10,097 nucleotides of DNA from Propionicimonas sp. (GCA_031119515.1 JAVHXR010000065.1:1-10097), one strand, 5' to 3'. Counted from the first letter of the stretch, positions 1 through 7,857 are shown. Translations and numbers: made by a program. Notes: generated from the letters alone by a model not told the origin.

Positions 1-27
1 ACCTGTTCTCCGGTCGTGCGAACCCGA
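1..27. repeat. Left arm of a perfect 27-bp inverted repeat
   Basis: Bases 1-27 are the exact reverse complement of bases 619-645; the match ends at base 28. The arm touches the window edge, so its full length is unknown. Both arms lie in the same gene. An amplification or assembly fold-back at a contig end, or a real local inversion or duplication, would both explain it. Confidence 0.85.
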
Positions 28-898
28 ACCTGCGGTTCGTGGAGGACCCCGCCCCGCCGATTCCGTCCGCGCCGTCGACGCTGAGTTCGTAGGTGTAGCG
101 CCCGGGGGCCAGCGGGGTCTCGCCCACGAAGTCGATCGGCTGCCAGCGGCGTTCCTCGCCGTCGGCCGTGGCGACGATCAGGGAGTAGCGGTACGCCAGC
201 CCGACGAGGTGGTAGTCGGACGCCTCGCCGGCAGCCACCGCGCCGTAGTCGACCACCTGGTTGTCCGGGAAGGTGACCTCGACGGCGTCCAGGCCCGAGG
301 GGCCGGCGTTGCCCACCCGGATCTGCACCGACGCCTGCCTTACCTGCTCCATCACGTCTGCGGGGAGCGCGTCGGCGACCAGCGAGAAGAAGCCGCCGGA
401 CGGGTCGCGGACCAGCTCCGGCCCGCCCGCGGAGTCGACGTAGACCGACCCGGGAAGGATCCGCAGGACCGGACGGGTCTGGTCCGCCGGCTGCACCACG
501 AAGCCGCGGAAGCCGAGGCCGGTGCCGGGCGGATCGGCGGCCTCGGGGGCGCCGAGCGCGGCCTGGTCGGCCAGCATGCCGTACAGGTCGTCGGCCACCG
601 TGCCGGACAGCACCACCGTCGGGTTCGCACGACCGGAGAACAGGTCGACCTCCACCACGGCCGCCGGCGGGGTGGCCGGGACCGCCGGTGTCGAGCCGCG
701 AGGGTTCGAGAGCCATACCCCGGCACCGACCCCCACGACGAGGACCACAGCCGCCGCGGCGGCCAGCCCGCCCAGCCGGCGGGGACGACGCGCCCCGGCC
801 CGCCCGGCGATCTCGTCGGGGTCGATCGGCGCCACCGGCACCGCCACGAAGTCCGCCCGCCGCAGCGCGTCGCGGAAGGCCCGCTCGATCTCGTCCAT
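1..898 (-). CDS. Single-pass membrane protein paired with the sigma factor, possible anti-sigma factor (partial)
   Basis: I do not recognise a named family. The ATG at 898 lies 5 bases after the sigma-factor stop, and GAGG overlapping that TGA serves as ribosome binding site, so the two are translationally coupled. About 299 codons are visible and the 3' end is cut by the left edge. The N-terminal ~40 residues are charged and begin MDEIERAFRDALRRADF; residues about 42-63 form one hydrophobic segment preceded by an Arg-rich patch (RRPRR), predicting a cytoplasmic N terminus and a large extracytoplasmic domain. No HxxxCxxC zinc motif of classical ZAS anti-sigma factors is present. One-pass proteins in this position after a SigE-family sigma gene are common in actinobacteria and are candidate regulators of the sigma factor; that role is inferred from position and topology only. 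The last nine codons (1-27) are an inverted copy of 619-645 and may not be the true C terminus. Confidence 0.8.
   Translation of the reverse strand, partial: MDEIERAFRDALRRADFVAVPVAPIDPDEIAGRAGARRPRRLGGLAAAAAVVLVVGVGAGVWLSNPRGSTPAVPATPPAAVVEVDLFSGRANPTVVLSGTVADDLYGMLADQAALGAPEAADPPGTGLGFRGFVVQPADQTRPVLRILPGSVYVDSAGGPELVRDPSGGFFSLVADALPADVMEQVRQASVQIRVGNAGPSGLDAVEVTFPDNQVVDYGAVAAGEASDYHLVGLAYRYSLIVATADGEERRWQPIDFVGETPLAPGRYTYELSVDGADGIGGAGSSTNRRFGFARPENR
619..645. repeat. Right arm of the 27-bp inverted repeat
   Basis: This is the internal partner of the arm at 1-27. On the minus strand it encodes part of the extracytoplasmic domain, in frame (residues around DLFSGRTNP), and looks like ordinary coding sequence, so it is more likely the original copy. 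Confidence 0.85.
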
Positions 899-903
899 TG
901 TCC

Positions 904-1398
904 TCAGCCTTCCTCCACCCGCGACCGCAGCGCCGCCAACGCCCGGTGGACGTGGGAGCGCGCTGTCGACTCGGTGCATCCCAGGGCCTCGGCGATGTCG
1001 CCGAAGCTGTAGTCGCGGTAGAAACGCAGCACCACCGCCGCCCGCTGGACCGGGGGCAGTTCGGCGCACAGCCGCCAGGCGGCGTCGGCATTGGCGATCG
1101 GTCCGGCGTGGTCGCCCACCGGGACGGCTGCCGGCAGGCTGGCCGGATCGGCGACCGGCTGGCTGCGGCGGCGCCGGACCACCGCCAGGCAGGAGTTCAC
1201 GACGGACCGGTTGATGTAGGCCTCCCGGCGCCCGGCCGGGGGCAACCGGTCCCAGCGGGGGTAGAGCGAGGCGAGGGCGTCCTGGACGGCATCCCTGGCG
1301 TCCTCCCAGTCGCGGGTCACCAGCCAGGCCAGCCGCACCAGAGCGTCGGAGCGGGCACGGACGTAGTCGTCGAACCCCGGTCCGACGGCTTCTTCCAC
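904..1398 (-). CDS. SigE-family ECF RNA polymerase sigma factor
   Basis: This is a group 4 (ECF) sigma factor that would direct RNA polymerase to a small regulon. With the start used here it has 164 residues. Region 2 spans about residues 9-55 (FDDYVRARSDALVRLAWL, then DARDAVQDAL for region 2.2), and region 4 about 115-158 (LPPVQRAAVVLRFYRDYS, then the helix-turn-helix IAEALGCTESTARSHVHRAL). The short linker, the FYRDYS segment and the length fit the actinobacterial SigE family. A GTG at 1428 in the same frame would add ten residues, but the GTG at 1398 has a GGAG five bases upstream (1404-1407) and puts region 2 at the usual distance from the N terminus. The gene is first in a two-gene unit with the membrane protein that follows. 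A possible ECF-type promoter lies at 1437-1463. The regulon and inducing signal cannot be read from the sequence. Confidence 0.92.
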   Translation of the reverse strand: MEEAVGPGFDDYVRARSDALVRLAWLVTRDWEDARDAVQDALASLYPRWDRLPPAGRREAYINRSVVNSCLAVVRRRRSQPVADPASLPAAVPVGDHAGPIANADAAWRLCAELPPVQRAAVVLRFYRDYSFGDIAEALGCTESTARSHVHRALAALRSRVEEG

Positions 1399-1436
1399 GG
1401 CTGCTCCGATCCGGCCGGTCGTCCTCACACCAGGAA

Positions 1437-1463
1437 AGAGTCTGCCGCGCCCGGTTTCGTTGC
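1437..1463 (-). promoter_or_regulatory. Possible ECF-type promoter of the sigma-factor gene
   Basis: On the minus strand GCAACG (1458-1463) is followed after 15 bases by GACTCT (1437-1442). The spacing suits an ECF promoter and the predicted transcript start near 1430 would give a leader of about 32 bases before the GTG at 1398. ECF genes often activate their own promoter. The match is by eye and weak. Confidence 0.3.
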
Positions 1464-1515
1464 AGGCCTGCCCGGGTGGATCCGGCCGGCCGGTGCAGGC
1501 GTCGACCGGGAGGGG

Positions 1516-1536
1516 CCGCCGGGGCTAGGCCGGCGG
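1516..1536 (-). terminator. Hairpin after glmM, likely terminator
   Basis: CCGCCGG (1516-1522) and CCGGCGG (1530-1536) are perfectly complementary with a 7-base loop, starting about 20 bases after the glmM stop codon. There is no U-tract, which is usual for high-GC actinobacterial terminators. It would separate the ribosomal-protein operon from the sigma-factor unit on the same strand. Confidence 0.5.
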
Positions 1537-1556
1537 ACGTCCCGCCCGCGCGGCGG

Positions 1557-2912
1557 TCACAGGCTCAGGCGATCCTGGACCACGGACGCGAGCCGCTCGG
1601 CGATGGCGCTGGCCTGCTCGATGGTCGGGGCCTCCACCATCACCCGCACCAGCGGCTCCGTGCCGGACGGCCGCAGCAGGACGCGGCCGTCGTCGCCGAG
1701 CTCGCGGGCGGCAGCGGTCACGGCGGCGTTGACCTCGGGGTCGATGCCGGCGCGGCTCTTGTGGACACCGGGGACGTTGACCAGCACCTGCGGGAAGCGG
1801 GTCACGACGCCGGCGAGGTCGGCGAGCGACCGGCCGCTCCTGGCCATCTCGGCGGCCAGGTGGAGAGCGGTCAGGACGCCGTCCCCTGTGGTGGCGAACT
1901 CGCTCATGATGACGTGACCGGACTGCTCGCCGCCGAGGGTGAAGCCGTTGGCGTTCATCGCCTCGAGGACGTAGCGGTCGCCGACCTTGGTGGTGTCGAC
2001 GGCGATGCCGTGACGCCTCATCGCCTGCATGAAGCCGAGGTTACTCATCACCGTCGTCACCACGGTGTCGCTGTGCAGGGTCCGGTTCGCCTTCATCGCC
2101 AGCGCCAGGATCGCCAGAATCTGGTCGCCGTCGACCAGTGCTCCGGCGGCGTCCACCGCGAGGCAACGGTCGGCATCGCCGTCCAGCGCGATCCCCAGGT
2201 CGGCGCCGTGCTGCACCACGGCAGCCTGCAGCGCCTCGGGGTGGGTGGACCCGGCGGCGAGGTTGATGTTGTGGCCGTTGGGCTCGGCGTGCAGCAGCAC
2301 CACCCGGGCACCCTGCGCGGCGAACGCGTCCGGGGCGGTGCGGTAGGCGGCGCCGTGGGCGGCGTCGATCACCACCGTGAGGCCCTCCAGGCTGGCGTCC
2401 TGGCCGAGGCTGGAGACCAGGTGGGCGACGTAGGCCTCCCTGGCGCCCAGGTCGGGGTTCACCCGGCCGACCCCGCCGCCGGTGGGGCGGTCCCAGGCCT
2501 GCCCGATCGCGGCCTCGATCGCGTCCTCGAGGTCGTCGTCGAGCTTGACCCCGCCCCGGGCGAAGAACTTGATGCCGTTGTCGGGGGCCGGGTTGTGGCT
2601 GGCCGACAGCATCACGCCGAGATCGGCCTCGAGTTCACCGACCAGGAAGGCGACCCCGGGGGTCGGGACGATCCCGAGCCGGACGACATCCACCCCCGAG
2701 GAGGCGAGGCCGGCGATCACTGCCGCCTCGAGGAACTCGCCCGAAGCCCGCGGGTCGCGGCCGACGAGGGCGCGCGGACGGCGCCCGGAACCGAAAGCCC
2801 CGGCCTCTGCAAGCACGCGGGCGGCGGCGCTCGACACCTGCAACGCGACCTCGGGAGTGAGGTCCTTGTTGGCGGTGCCGCGCACCCCGTCGGTGCCGAA
2901 GAGCCGGGGCAT
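1557..2912 (-). CDS. glmM: Phosphoglucosamine mutase
   Basis: GlmM converts glucosamine 6-phosphate to glucosamine 1-phosphate in the cytoplasm, the step that leads to UDP-GlcNAc for peptidoglycan. The 451 residues match the family length. The N terminus MPRLFGTDGVRG is the classical GlmM start. The phosphoserine loop SASHNP is at about 103-108 (catalytic Ser105), the metal-binding loop DGDADR at 244-249, the sugar-specificity loop GGEQSGH at about 328-334, and the phosphate-binding loop RPSGTEPLVRV near the C terminus. All four active-site elements are intact. The gene follows rpsI by 14 bases on the same strand, the usual actinobacterial order rplM-rpsI-glmM. No convincing Shine-Dalgarno precedes the ATG, so translation may depend on ribosomes arriving from rpsI. 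GlmM usually needs phosphorylation at the active serine for activity. The identification is secure. Confidence 0.98.
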   Translation of the reverse strand: MPRLFGTDGVRGTANKDLTPEVALQVSSAAARVLAEAGAFGSGRRPRALVGRDPRASGEFLEAAVIAGLASSGVDVVRLGIVPTPGVAFLVGELEADLGVMLSASHNPAPDNGIKFFARGGVKLDDDLEDAIEAAIGQAWDRPTGGGVGRVNPDLGAREAYVAHLVSSLGQDASLEGLTVVIDAAHGAAYRTAPDAFAAQGARVVLLHAEPNGHNINLAAGSTHPEALQAAVVQHGADLGIALDGDADRCLAVDAAGALVDGDQILAILALAMKANRTLHSDTVVTTVMSNLGFMQAMRRHGIAVDTTKVGDRYVLEAMNANGFTLGGEQSGHVIMSEFATTGDGVLTALHLAAEMARSGRSLADLAGVVTRFPQVLVNVPGVHKSRAGIDPEVNAAVTAAARELGDDGRVLLRPSGTEPLVRVMVEAPTIEQASAIAERLASVVQDRLSL

Positions 2913-2926
2913 CGTGGGCGGTGGGA

Positions 2927-3445
2927 TTACCGCTTGCTGTACTGCGGAGCCTTGCGGGCCTTCTTGAGGCCGGCCTTCTTGCGCTCCTTGACACGGGCGT
3001 CACGGGTGAGCAGGCCGGCCTTCTTCAGGGCGGGCCGGCTGGCCTCGGCGTCCACGGCGTTCAGCGCGCGGGCGATGCCGAGACGGAGCGCGCCAGCCTG
3101 GCCGGTCACGCCGCCGCCGGTGATGGTGGCGATGACGTCGTAGGAGCCGATCACAGCGGCGGTCACGAACGGCTCGTTGACCGTCTGCTGGTGCAGCTTG
3201 TTCGGGAAGTAGTCCTCGAGGGTGCGGCCGTTGATGGTGAACTTGCCGGTGCCCGGGACGATCCGGACGCGGGCGATGGCCTCCTTGCGCCGGCCGGTCG
3301 CACCGGCGGGGGCGACGACGGCGGGACGACCGCCCGGCACGGCCGTGCTGGGCACGGCCTCGGCGCGGTAGGCGATCTCGCGCTCACCCTCGGTGAAGGG
3401 GACGAACTCGTCGGCGGTCGTGGTCTCTTCGACGATGTCGGTCAC
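2927..3445 (-). CDS. rpsI: 30S ribosomal protein S9
   Basis: S9 sits in the head of the small ribosomal subunit, with its C-terminal tail reaching the P-site tRNA. The conserved core begins at about residue 51 (GRRKEAIARVRIVPGTGKFTINGR) and ends with the basic tail KKAGLKKARKAPQYSKR, whose final Lys-Arg is the family signature. The first 50 residues are an acidic, Ala/Pro/Thr-rich extension absent from the E. coli protein but common in actinobacterial S9. Three starts are possible: GTG 3460 (overlapping the rplM stop by four bases), ATG 3451 and GTG 3445. I chose 3445 because AGGA lies six bases upstream of it, giving 172 residues beginning MTDIVEE; the upstream starts have no properly spaced site. 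The gene is translationally linked to rplM and is followed by glmM. Confidence 0.97.
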   Translation of the reverse strand: MTDIVEETTTADEFVPFTEGEREIAYRAEAVPSTAVPGGRPAVVAPAGATGRRKEAIARVRIVPGTGKFTINGRTLEDYFPNKLHQQTVNEPFVTAAVIGSYDVIATITGGGVTGQAGALRLGIARALNAVDAEASRPALKKAGLLTRDARVKERKKAGLKKARKAPQYSKR

Positions 3446-3456
3446 GGTCATTCCTG

Positions 3457-3900
3457 TCACTGGGCGATCTGGGTGATCTGGTACGGCTGCGGCTTCTGGG
3501 CCGTGTGCGGGTGCTCCGGCCCGGCGTACACCTTGAGCTTCTTGATCAGCTGGCGGCTGAGCTTGTTCTTCGGCAGCATGCCCCAGACAGCCCGCTCCAC
3601 GGCCTTGCGCGGATCGGTGTCGAGCAGCTCGCCGTACGAGATCGACTTCAGGCCACCCGGCCGCCCGGAGTGGCGGTAGGCCAGCTTGTCGGTGCGCTTG
3701 TTGCCGGTCAGCGCGACCTTGGACGCGTTCACCACGACGACGAAGTCGCCGGTGTCGACGTGCGGTGCGAACTGCGCCTTGTGCTTGCCGCGCAGCAGGG
3801 TGGCGGCAGTGACCGCGAGACGGCCGAGGACGACGTCCTCGGCATCGATGACGTGCCAGTTCCGGGTCACTTCCCCGGGCTTCGGGCTGTACGTAGACAC
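3457..3900 (-). CDS. rplM: 50S ribosomal protein L13
   Basis: L13 is an early-assembling 23S rRNA-binding protein of the large subunit. From the GTG at 3900 the product has 147 residues (E. coli: 142), starting MSTYSPKPGEV and continuing RNWHVIDAEDVVLGRLA, the typical actinobacterial L13 N terminus. The core motifs VNASKVALTGNK, YRHSGRPGG and AVWGMLPKNKLSR are all present. The reading frame stays open far upstream across the citrate synthase gene, but that part is antisense shadow; homology begins at this GTG. A weak AGG nine bases before the GTG is the only ribosome binding site. It is first in the rplM-rpsI-glmM operon, with a promoter at 3986-4014 and a hairpin in the leader. In E. coli L13 represses its own operon by binding the leader; the same may hold here. 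Confidence 0.98.
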   Translation of the reverse strand: MSTYSPKPGEVTRNWHVIDAEDVVLGRLAVTAATLLRGKHKAQFAPHVDTGDFVVVVNASKVALTGNKRTDKLAYRHSGRPGGLKSISYGELLDTDPRKAVERAVWGMLPKNKLSRQLIKKLKVYAGPEHPHTAQKPQPYQITQIAQ

Positions 3901-3935
3901 GGTCAAAGACCTGCTTCCATGAGATTCTTCACCAT

Positions 3936-3971
3936 CTGCGGTTCGCGGCCCGGCCACAGGGCAGACCGCAG
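3936..3971 (-). promoter_or_regulatory. Hairpin in the rplM leader, candidate autoregulatory element
   Basis: In the transcript CTGCGGT (3965-3971) pairs perfectly with ACCGCAG (3936-3942). Inside, GCCC and GGGC can form a second stem around a 7-base loop, giving a two-part hairpin separated by an asymmetric internal loop. It lies between the predicted transcript start near 3979 and the GTG at 3900, where ribosomal-protein leaders bind their protein. Function is inferred. Confidence 0.4.
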
Positions 3972-3985
3972 CGCAACGACGTCCA

Positions 3986-4014
3986 AGGTTACCGTGCGCG
4001 GTTAGGTGGGTCAA
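3986..4014 (-). promoter_or_regulatory. Housekeeping promoter of rplM-rpsI-glmM
   Basis: On the minus strand TTGACC (4009-4014) is followed after exactly 17 bases by TAACCT (3986-3991), a good fit to the actinobacterial SigA-type consensus TTGACN-N17-TANNNT. Transcription would start near 3979, leaving a leader of about 80 bases. It is the best promoter match I found in the window. Confidence 0.65.
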
Positions 4015-4275
4015 AACCGCGGGGTTCACCGGCACTGTGGGGCCACGGACGCAGCCTGGTCGCCCACTCCGGGCGGGCCCGACCGGGAAGCCGGGAGCAC
4101 GCCCGGCGCCCGCCACCAGCGCCGACCCAGGCGGCACCGCGCACCCGCGCCGGTGCGCCGCAAGCCGCGGCGGGGATCCCTGACCACCGCCGCCCCGGTC
4201 CCCTACCGCCGTCTCGGCACCGCTGCCCACAGGGTCAAATATCGCGGACGGCGCCCCGGCAGCCGTCCCGGATCG
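4015..4275. other. Middle of the divergent rplM/gltA intergenic region, no gene seen
   Basis: The 387 bases from 3901 to 4287 hold the rplM leader and promoter on the left and the citrate synthase promoter at the right end. The middle part shows no convincing gene; an open frame at 4006-4278 has no family features, no ribosome binding site and ends just before gltA. It contains a perfect hairpin, GCGCACC (4139-4145) with GGTGCGC (4152-4158), and a short AT-rich patch at 4235-4243. Confidence 0.6.
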
Positions 4276-4281
4276 TAGGGT
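4276..4281 (+). promoter_or_regulatory. Possible -10 box of a leaderless gltA transcript
   Basis: TAGGGT matches TANNNT and ends six bases before the ATG, the spacing of actinobacterial leaderless genes. There is no clear -35. The AGGG within it could alternatively act as a weak ribosome binding site. Confidence 0.45.
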
Positions 4282-4287
4282 GCGCCC

Positions 4288-5565
<1,278 letters not shown>

Positions 5566-5582
5566 CCGGCGACGCCGGACAG

Positions 5583-5617
5583 GTCCCGGGTCCGGTCGGC
5601 GCTGCCCGACCCGGGAC
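5583..5617 (+). terminator. Strong hairpin after gltA, likely terminator
   Basis: GTCCCGGGTC (5583-5592) and GACCCGGGAC (5608-5617) form a perfect 10-bp stem with a 15-base loop, starting 18 bases after the citrate synthase stop. No U-tract follows, as is common in high-GC genomes. Confidence 0.65.
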
Positions 5618-5740
5618 GAGGAACGGTTTCCGAACCGGCGCCCGCGCGGTGGATCCGGCGCGTCCCGACGCCTGGCGAACCTCTCGTGCGAGGTGGTCGG
5701 CGAGGGTCGGCCGGGCCCCGGGGCAATCCCGCAAAACCGG

Positions 5741-5769
5741 TTGCAGGGTGCCATCACCCCGGGCAATGT
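5741..5769 (+). promoter_or_regulatory. Possible promoter of the EF-G-like gene
   Basis: TTGCAG (5741-5746), a 17-base spacer and CAATGT (5764-5769) lie with the -10-like box six bases before the ATG at 5776. The -35 is good; the -10 lacks the initial T. The start codon has no Shine-Dalgarno, so a leaderless transcript is plausible. Confidence 0.45.
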
Positions 5770-5775
5770 TGTGCC

Positions 5776-7845
5776 ATGAGTTCAAAGATGAGCGCTGCCT
5801 CCCTGCAGGTCACCAATCCCGATGAAGTCCGCAACGTCGTCCTGATCGGAAACGCGGGGTCGGGGAAGACCTCCCTGTTCGAACAGCTGCTCAAGGCCCG
5901 GATCGCCGGCTACCGCGGTGAGAAGGAAGACGCCGAGCGCGCCGCTCAGCTCTACGTGGCATCGGTCGAGAACCGCGGCACCCTGACTAACCTGCTGGAC
6001 GCGCCGGGCCACCCGGACTTCGGCGGCGAACTGCGGGCCGGGATCCGGGCCGCCGACGCCGCCATCTTCGTGATCTCGGCCGCGGACGGCATCGACGGGG
6101 CCGCGACCGCCCTGTGGGAGGAGTGCGCCGCGGCCAACCTGCCGCGGATCATCGCCCTCACCAAGCTGGACGCCGGCCACGCCGACTTCGACGGCTCCGT
6201 CGCCGCCACCCAGGCCGCCTTCGGCGAGGGCGTCCTGCCGACCCACGTCCCCACCCTCTCGGCGCCGGGGGTGGTCTCGGGCAACATCGGGCTGCTCAGC
6301 CTCGAGGAGCACGACTACTCCGGCAGCGACGTGGTGAACCGCAAGCTCGCCGCCGACGACGACCAGGTCGAGGCCTACCGGGGTCCGCTGATCGAGGCCA
6401 TCATCCAGGAGGCCGAGGACGACTCGCTGATGGACCGGTACCTCAGCGGCGAGGAGCTCGACACCGAGTACCTGCTCGACGACCTGATGAAGGCGGTCGC
6501 CACCGCCAACCTGTTCCCGGTCGTCCCGGTCGCCTCCAACACCGGTGTCGGCGTCGAGGAACTGCTGCGACTGATCGCGCACGGCTTCCCCACCCCGTCG
6601 CTGCACCCGAACCCTGCCGTCAGCGCCCCTGGCGGCGGCGAGTTGCCGGTGCCGGGCACCGACCCGTCCGCGCCGCTGGTGGCACAGGTGATCCGCACCA
6701 CCACCGACCCGTTCGCCGGACGGCTGTCGATGGTGCGGATCTTCTCCGGCACGCTGCGCGCCGAGGACACCGTCCACGTCAGCGGGCACGGCGCCCGCTC
6801 CGGCGACCACGACTCCGACGAGCGGATCGGACAGATCCAGGCCGCCGCCGGGGTCGAGCTGAAGCCGCGCACCTCCGCCATCGCCGGCGAGATCGTGATG
6901 GTGCCGAAGCTGGCCACGGCCGAGACCGGCGACACCTTGTCGTCGAAGGACCGTCCGGCCGTCGTGGGGCGCTGGACGCTGCCCGACCCGCTGCTGCCGC
7001 TGGCGATCCGGGCGGCCACCCGCAACGACGAGGACAAGCTGTCCGGGGCACTCAACCGGCTGGTCGTCGAGGACACCACGGTCCGGCTCGACCGCGGCGG
7101 CAACGACCAGCTCGTGCTGTGGACCACCGGCCAGGCGCACGCCGACCTGCTGCTGGCCCGCCTGGTGGACCGCTACGGCGTGAAGGTCGAGCAGGAGGAG
7201 CTGAAGATCCCGCTGCGGGAGACCTTCGTCGGCAAGGCCACCGCGATGGGACGCCACGTCAAGCAGTCCGGCGGCCACGGCCAGTACGCGGTCTGCAACA
7301 TCGAGGTCGAGCCGCTGGAGCGCGGCGCGGGCTTCGAGTTCGTCGACAAGGTGGTCGGCGGTGCCGTGCCGCGGCAGTTCATCCCCTCGGTGGAGAAGGG
7401 CATCCGCAACCAGCTGGACAAGGGGGTGTTCGCCGGCTACCCGATGGTCGACATCCGGGTCACCCTCTTCGACGGCAAGGCTCACTCGGTGGACTCCTCC
7501 GACATGGCCTTCCAGCTGGCCGGTTCGCTGGCCATCAAGGAGGCCGCGAACCCGAAGGTGGTCGCGCTGCTCGAGCCCATCGACCTGGTGACCGTCACGG
7601 TCGGCGAGGAGTACCTCGGCCCGGCGATGACCGACCTGTCAGGCCGGCGTGCCCAGCTGCTCGGTTCGGACTCCGAGGGCCACAAGGCGATCATCCGGGC
7701 GCTGGTCCCGCAGGTGGAGCTGTCCCGCTACGCCATCGACCTGCGCGGCGTCGCGCACGGCTCGGGGACGTTCAGCCGCGAGTTCCACGGCTACGAACTG
7801 CTGCCGGCCAACCTCGCCGAGAAGTTCGCCAGGGCGACCTCCTGA
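5776..7845 (+). CDS. Elongation factor G-like GTPase (EF-G2 type)
   Basis: This is a 689-residue paralogue of translation elongation factor G with the full five-domain layout: G domain about 18-285, domain II from about 298 (APLVAQVIRTTTDPFAGRLSMVRIFSGTL), domain III about 400-470, domain IV around 480-595 with SGGHGQYAV near residue 500, and domain V from about 600 (EPIDLVTVTVGEEYLGPAMTDLSGRRAQL). The P-loop is GNAGSGKTS (25-33) rather than the AHIDAGKTT of true EF-G, switch II is DAPGHPDF (75-82) with the catalytic-type His79, and the base-recognition motif is TKLD (129-132). Only 44 residues separate the P-loop Lys from switch II and the RGITI switch I motif is missing. These features match the actinobacterial EF-G2 group (mycobacterial FusA2), where the M. 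smegmatis protein is reported to bind GTP but lack ribosome-stimulated GTPase activity. Its cellular role is unsettled. It stands alone between a terminator and a convergent hairpin. An ATG at 5788 is a less likely start. Confidence 0.93.
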   Translation: MSSKMSAASLQVTNPDEVRNVVLIGNAGSGKTSLFEQLLKARIAGYRGEKEDAERAAQLYVASVENRGTLTNLLDAPGHPDFGGELRAGIRAADAAIFVISAADGIDGAATALWEECAAANLPRIIALTKLDAGHADFDGSVAATQAAFGEGVLPTHVPTLSAPGVVSGNIGLLSLEEHDYSGSDVVNRKLAADDDQVEAYRGPLIEAIIQEAEDDSLMDRYLSGEELDTEYLLDDLMKAVATANLFPVVPVASNTGVGVEELLRLIAHGFPTPSLHPNPAVSAPGGGELPVPGTDPSAPLVAQVIRTTTDPFAGRLSMVRIFSGTLRAEDTVHVSGHGARSGDHDSDERIGQIQAAAGVELKPRTSAIAGEIVMVPKLATAETGDTLSSKDRPAVVGRWTLPDPLLPLAIRAATRNDEDKLSGALNRLVVEDTTVRLDRGGNDQLVLWTTGQAHADLLLARLVDRYGVKVEQEELKIPLRETFVGKATAMGRHVKQSGGHGQYAVCNIEVEPLERGAGFEFVDKVVGGAVPRQFIPSVEKGIRNQLDKGVFAGYPMVDIRVTLFDGKAHSVDSSDMAFQLAGSLAIKEAANPKVVALLEPIDLVTVTVGEEYLGPAMTDLSGRRAQLLGSDSEGHKAIIRALVPQVELSRYAIDLRGVAHGSGTFSREFHGYELLPANLAEKFARATS

Positions 7846-7857
7846 CCACCCCATGTC

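Noticed and set aside
209..1012. 267-codon plus-strand open frame at the left end
   Set aside because: It uses the same triplets as the minus-strand membrane protein and crosses into the sigma gene; the minus-strand reading has a proper start, site and membrane segment.
1462..1493. Palindromes GCAGGCCTGC and CCGGCCGGCCGG between glmM and the sigma gene
   Set aside because: Short self-complementary GC words are frequent at this composition and no spacing or partner suggests an operator.
1476..3143. 555-codon plus-strand open frame opposite glmM and rpsI
   Set aside because: It spans two certain genes and an operon junction on the other strand and has shadow-type composition.
4006..4278. 90-codon plus-strand open frame in the intergenic region before gltA
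   Set aside because: Arg/Pro/Gly-rich, no ribosome binding site, and it overlaps the rplM promoter region and the gltA promoter box.
5782..7485. 567-codon minus-strand open frame opposite the EF-G-like gene
   Set aside because: Antisense shadow of high-GC coding sequence, rich in Gly/Arg/Val/Asp repeats, with no recognisable domain.
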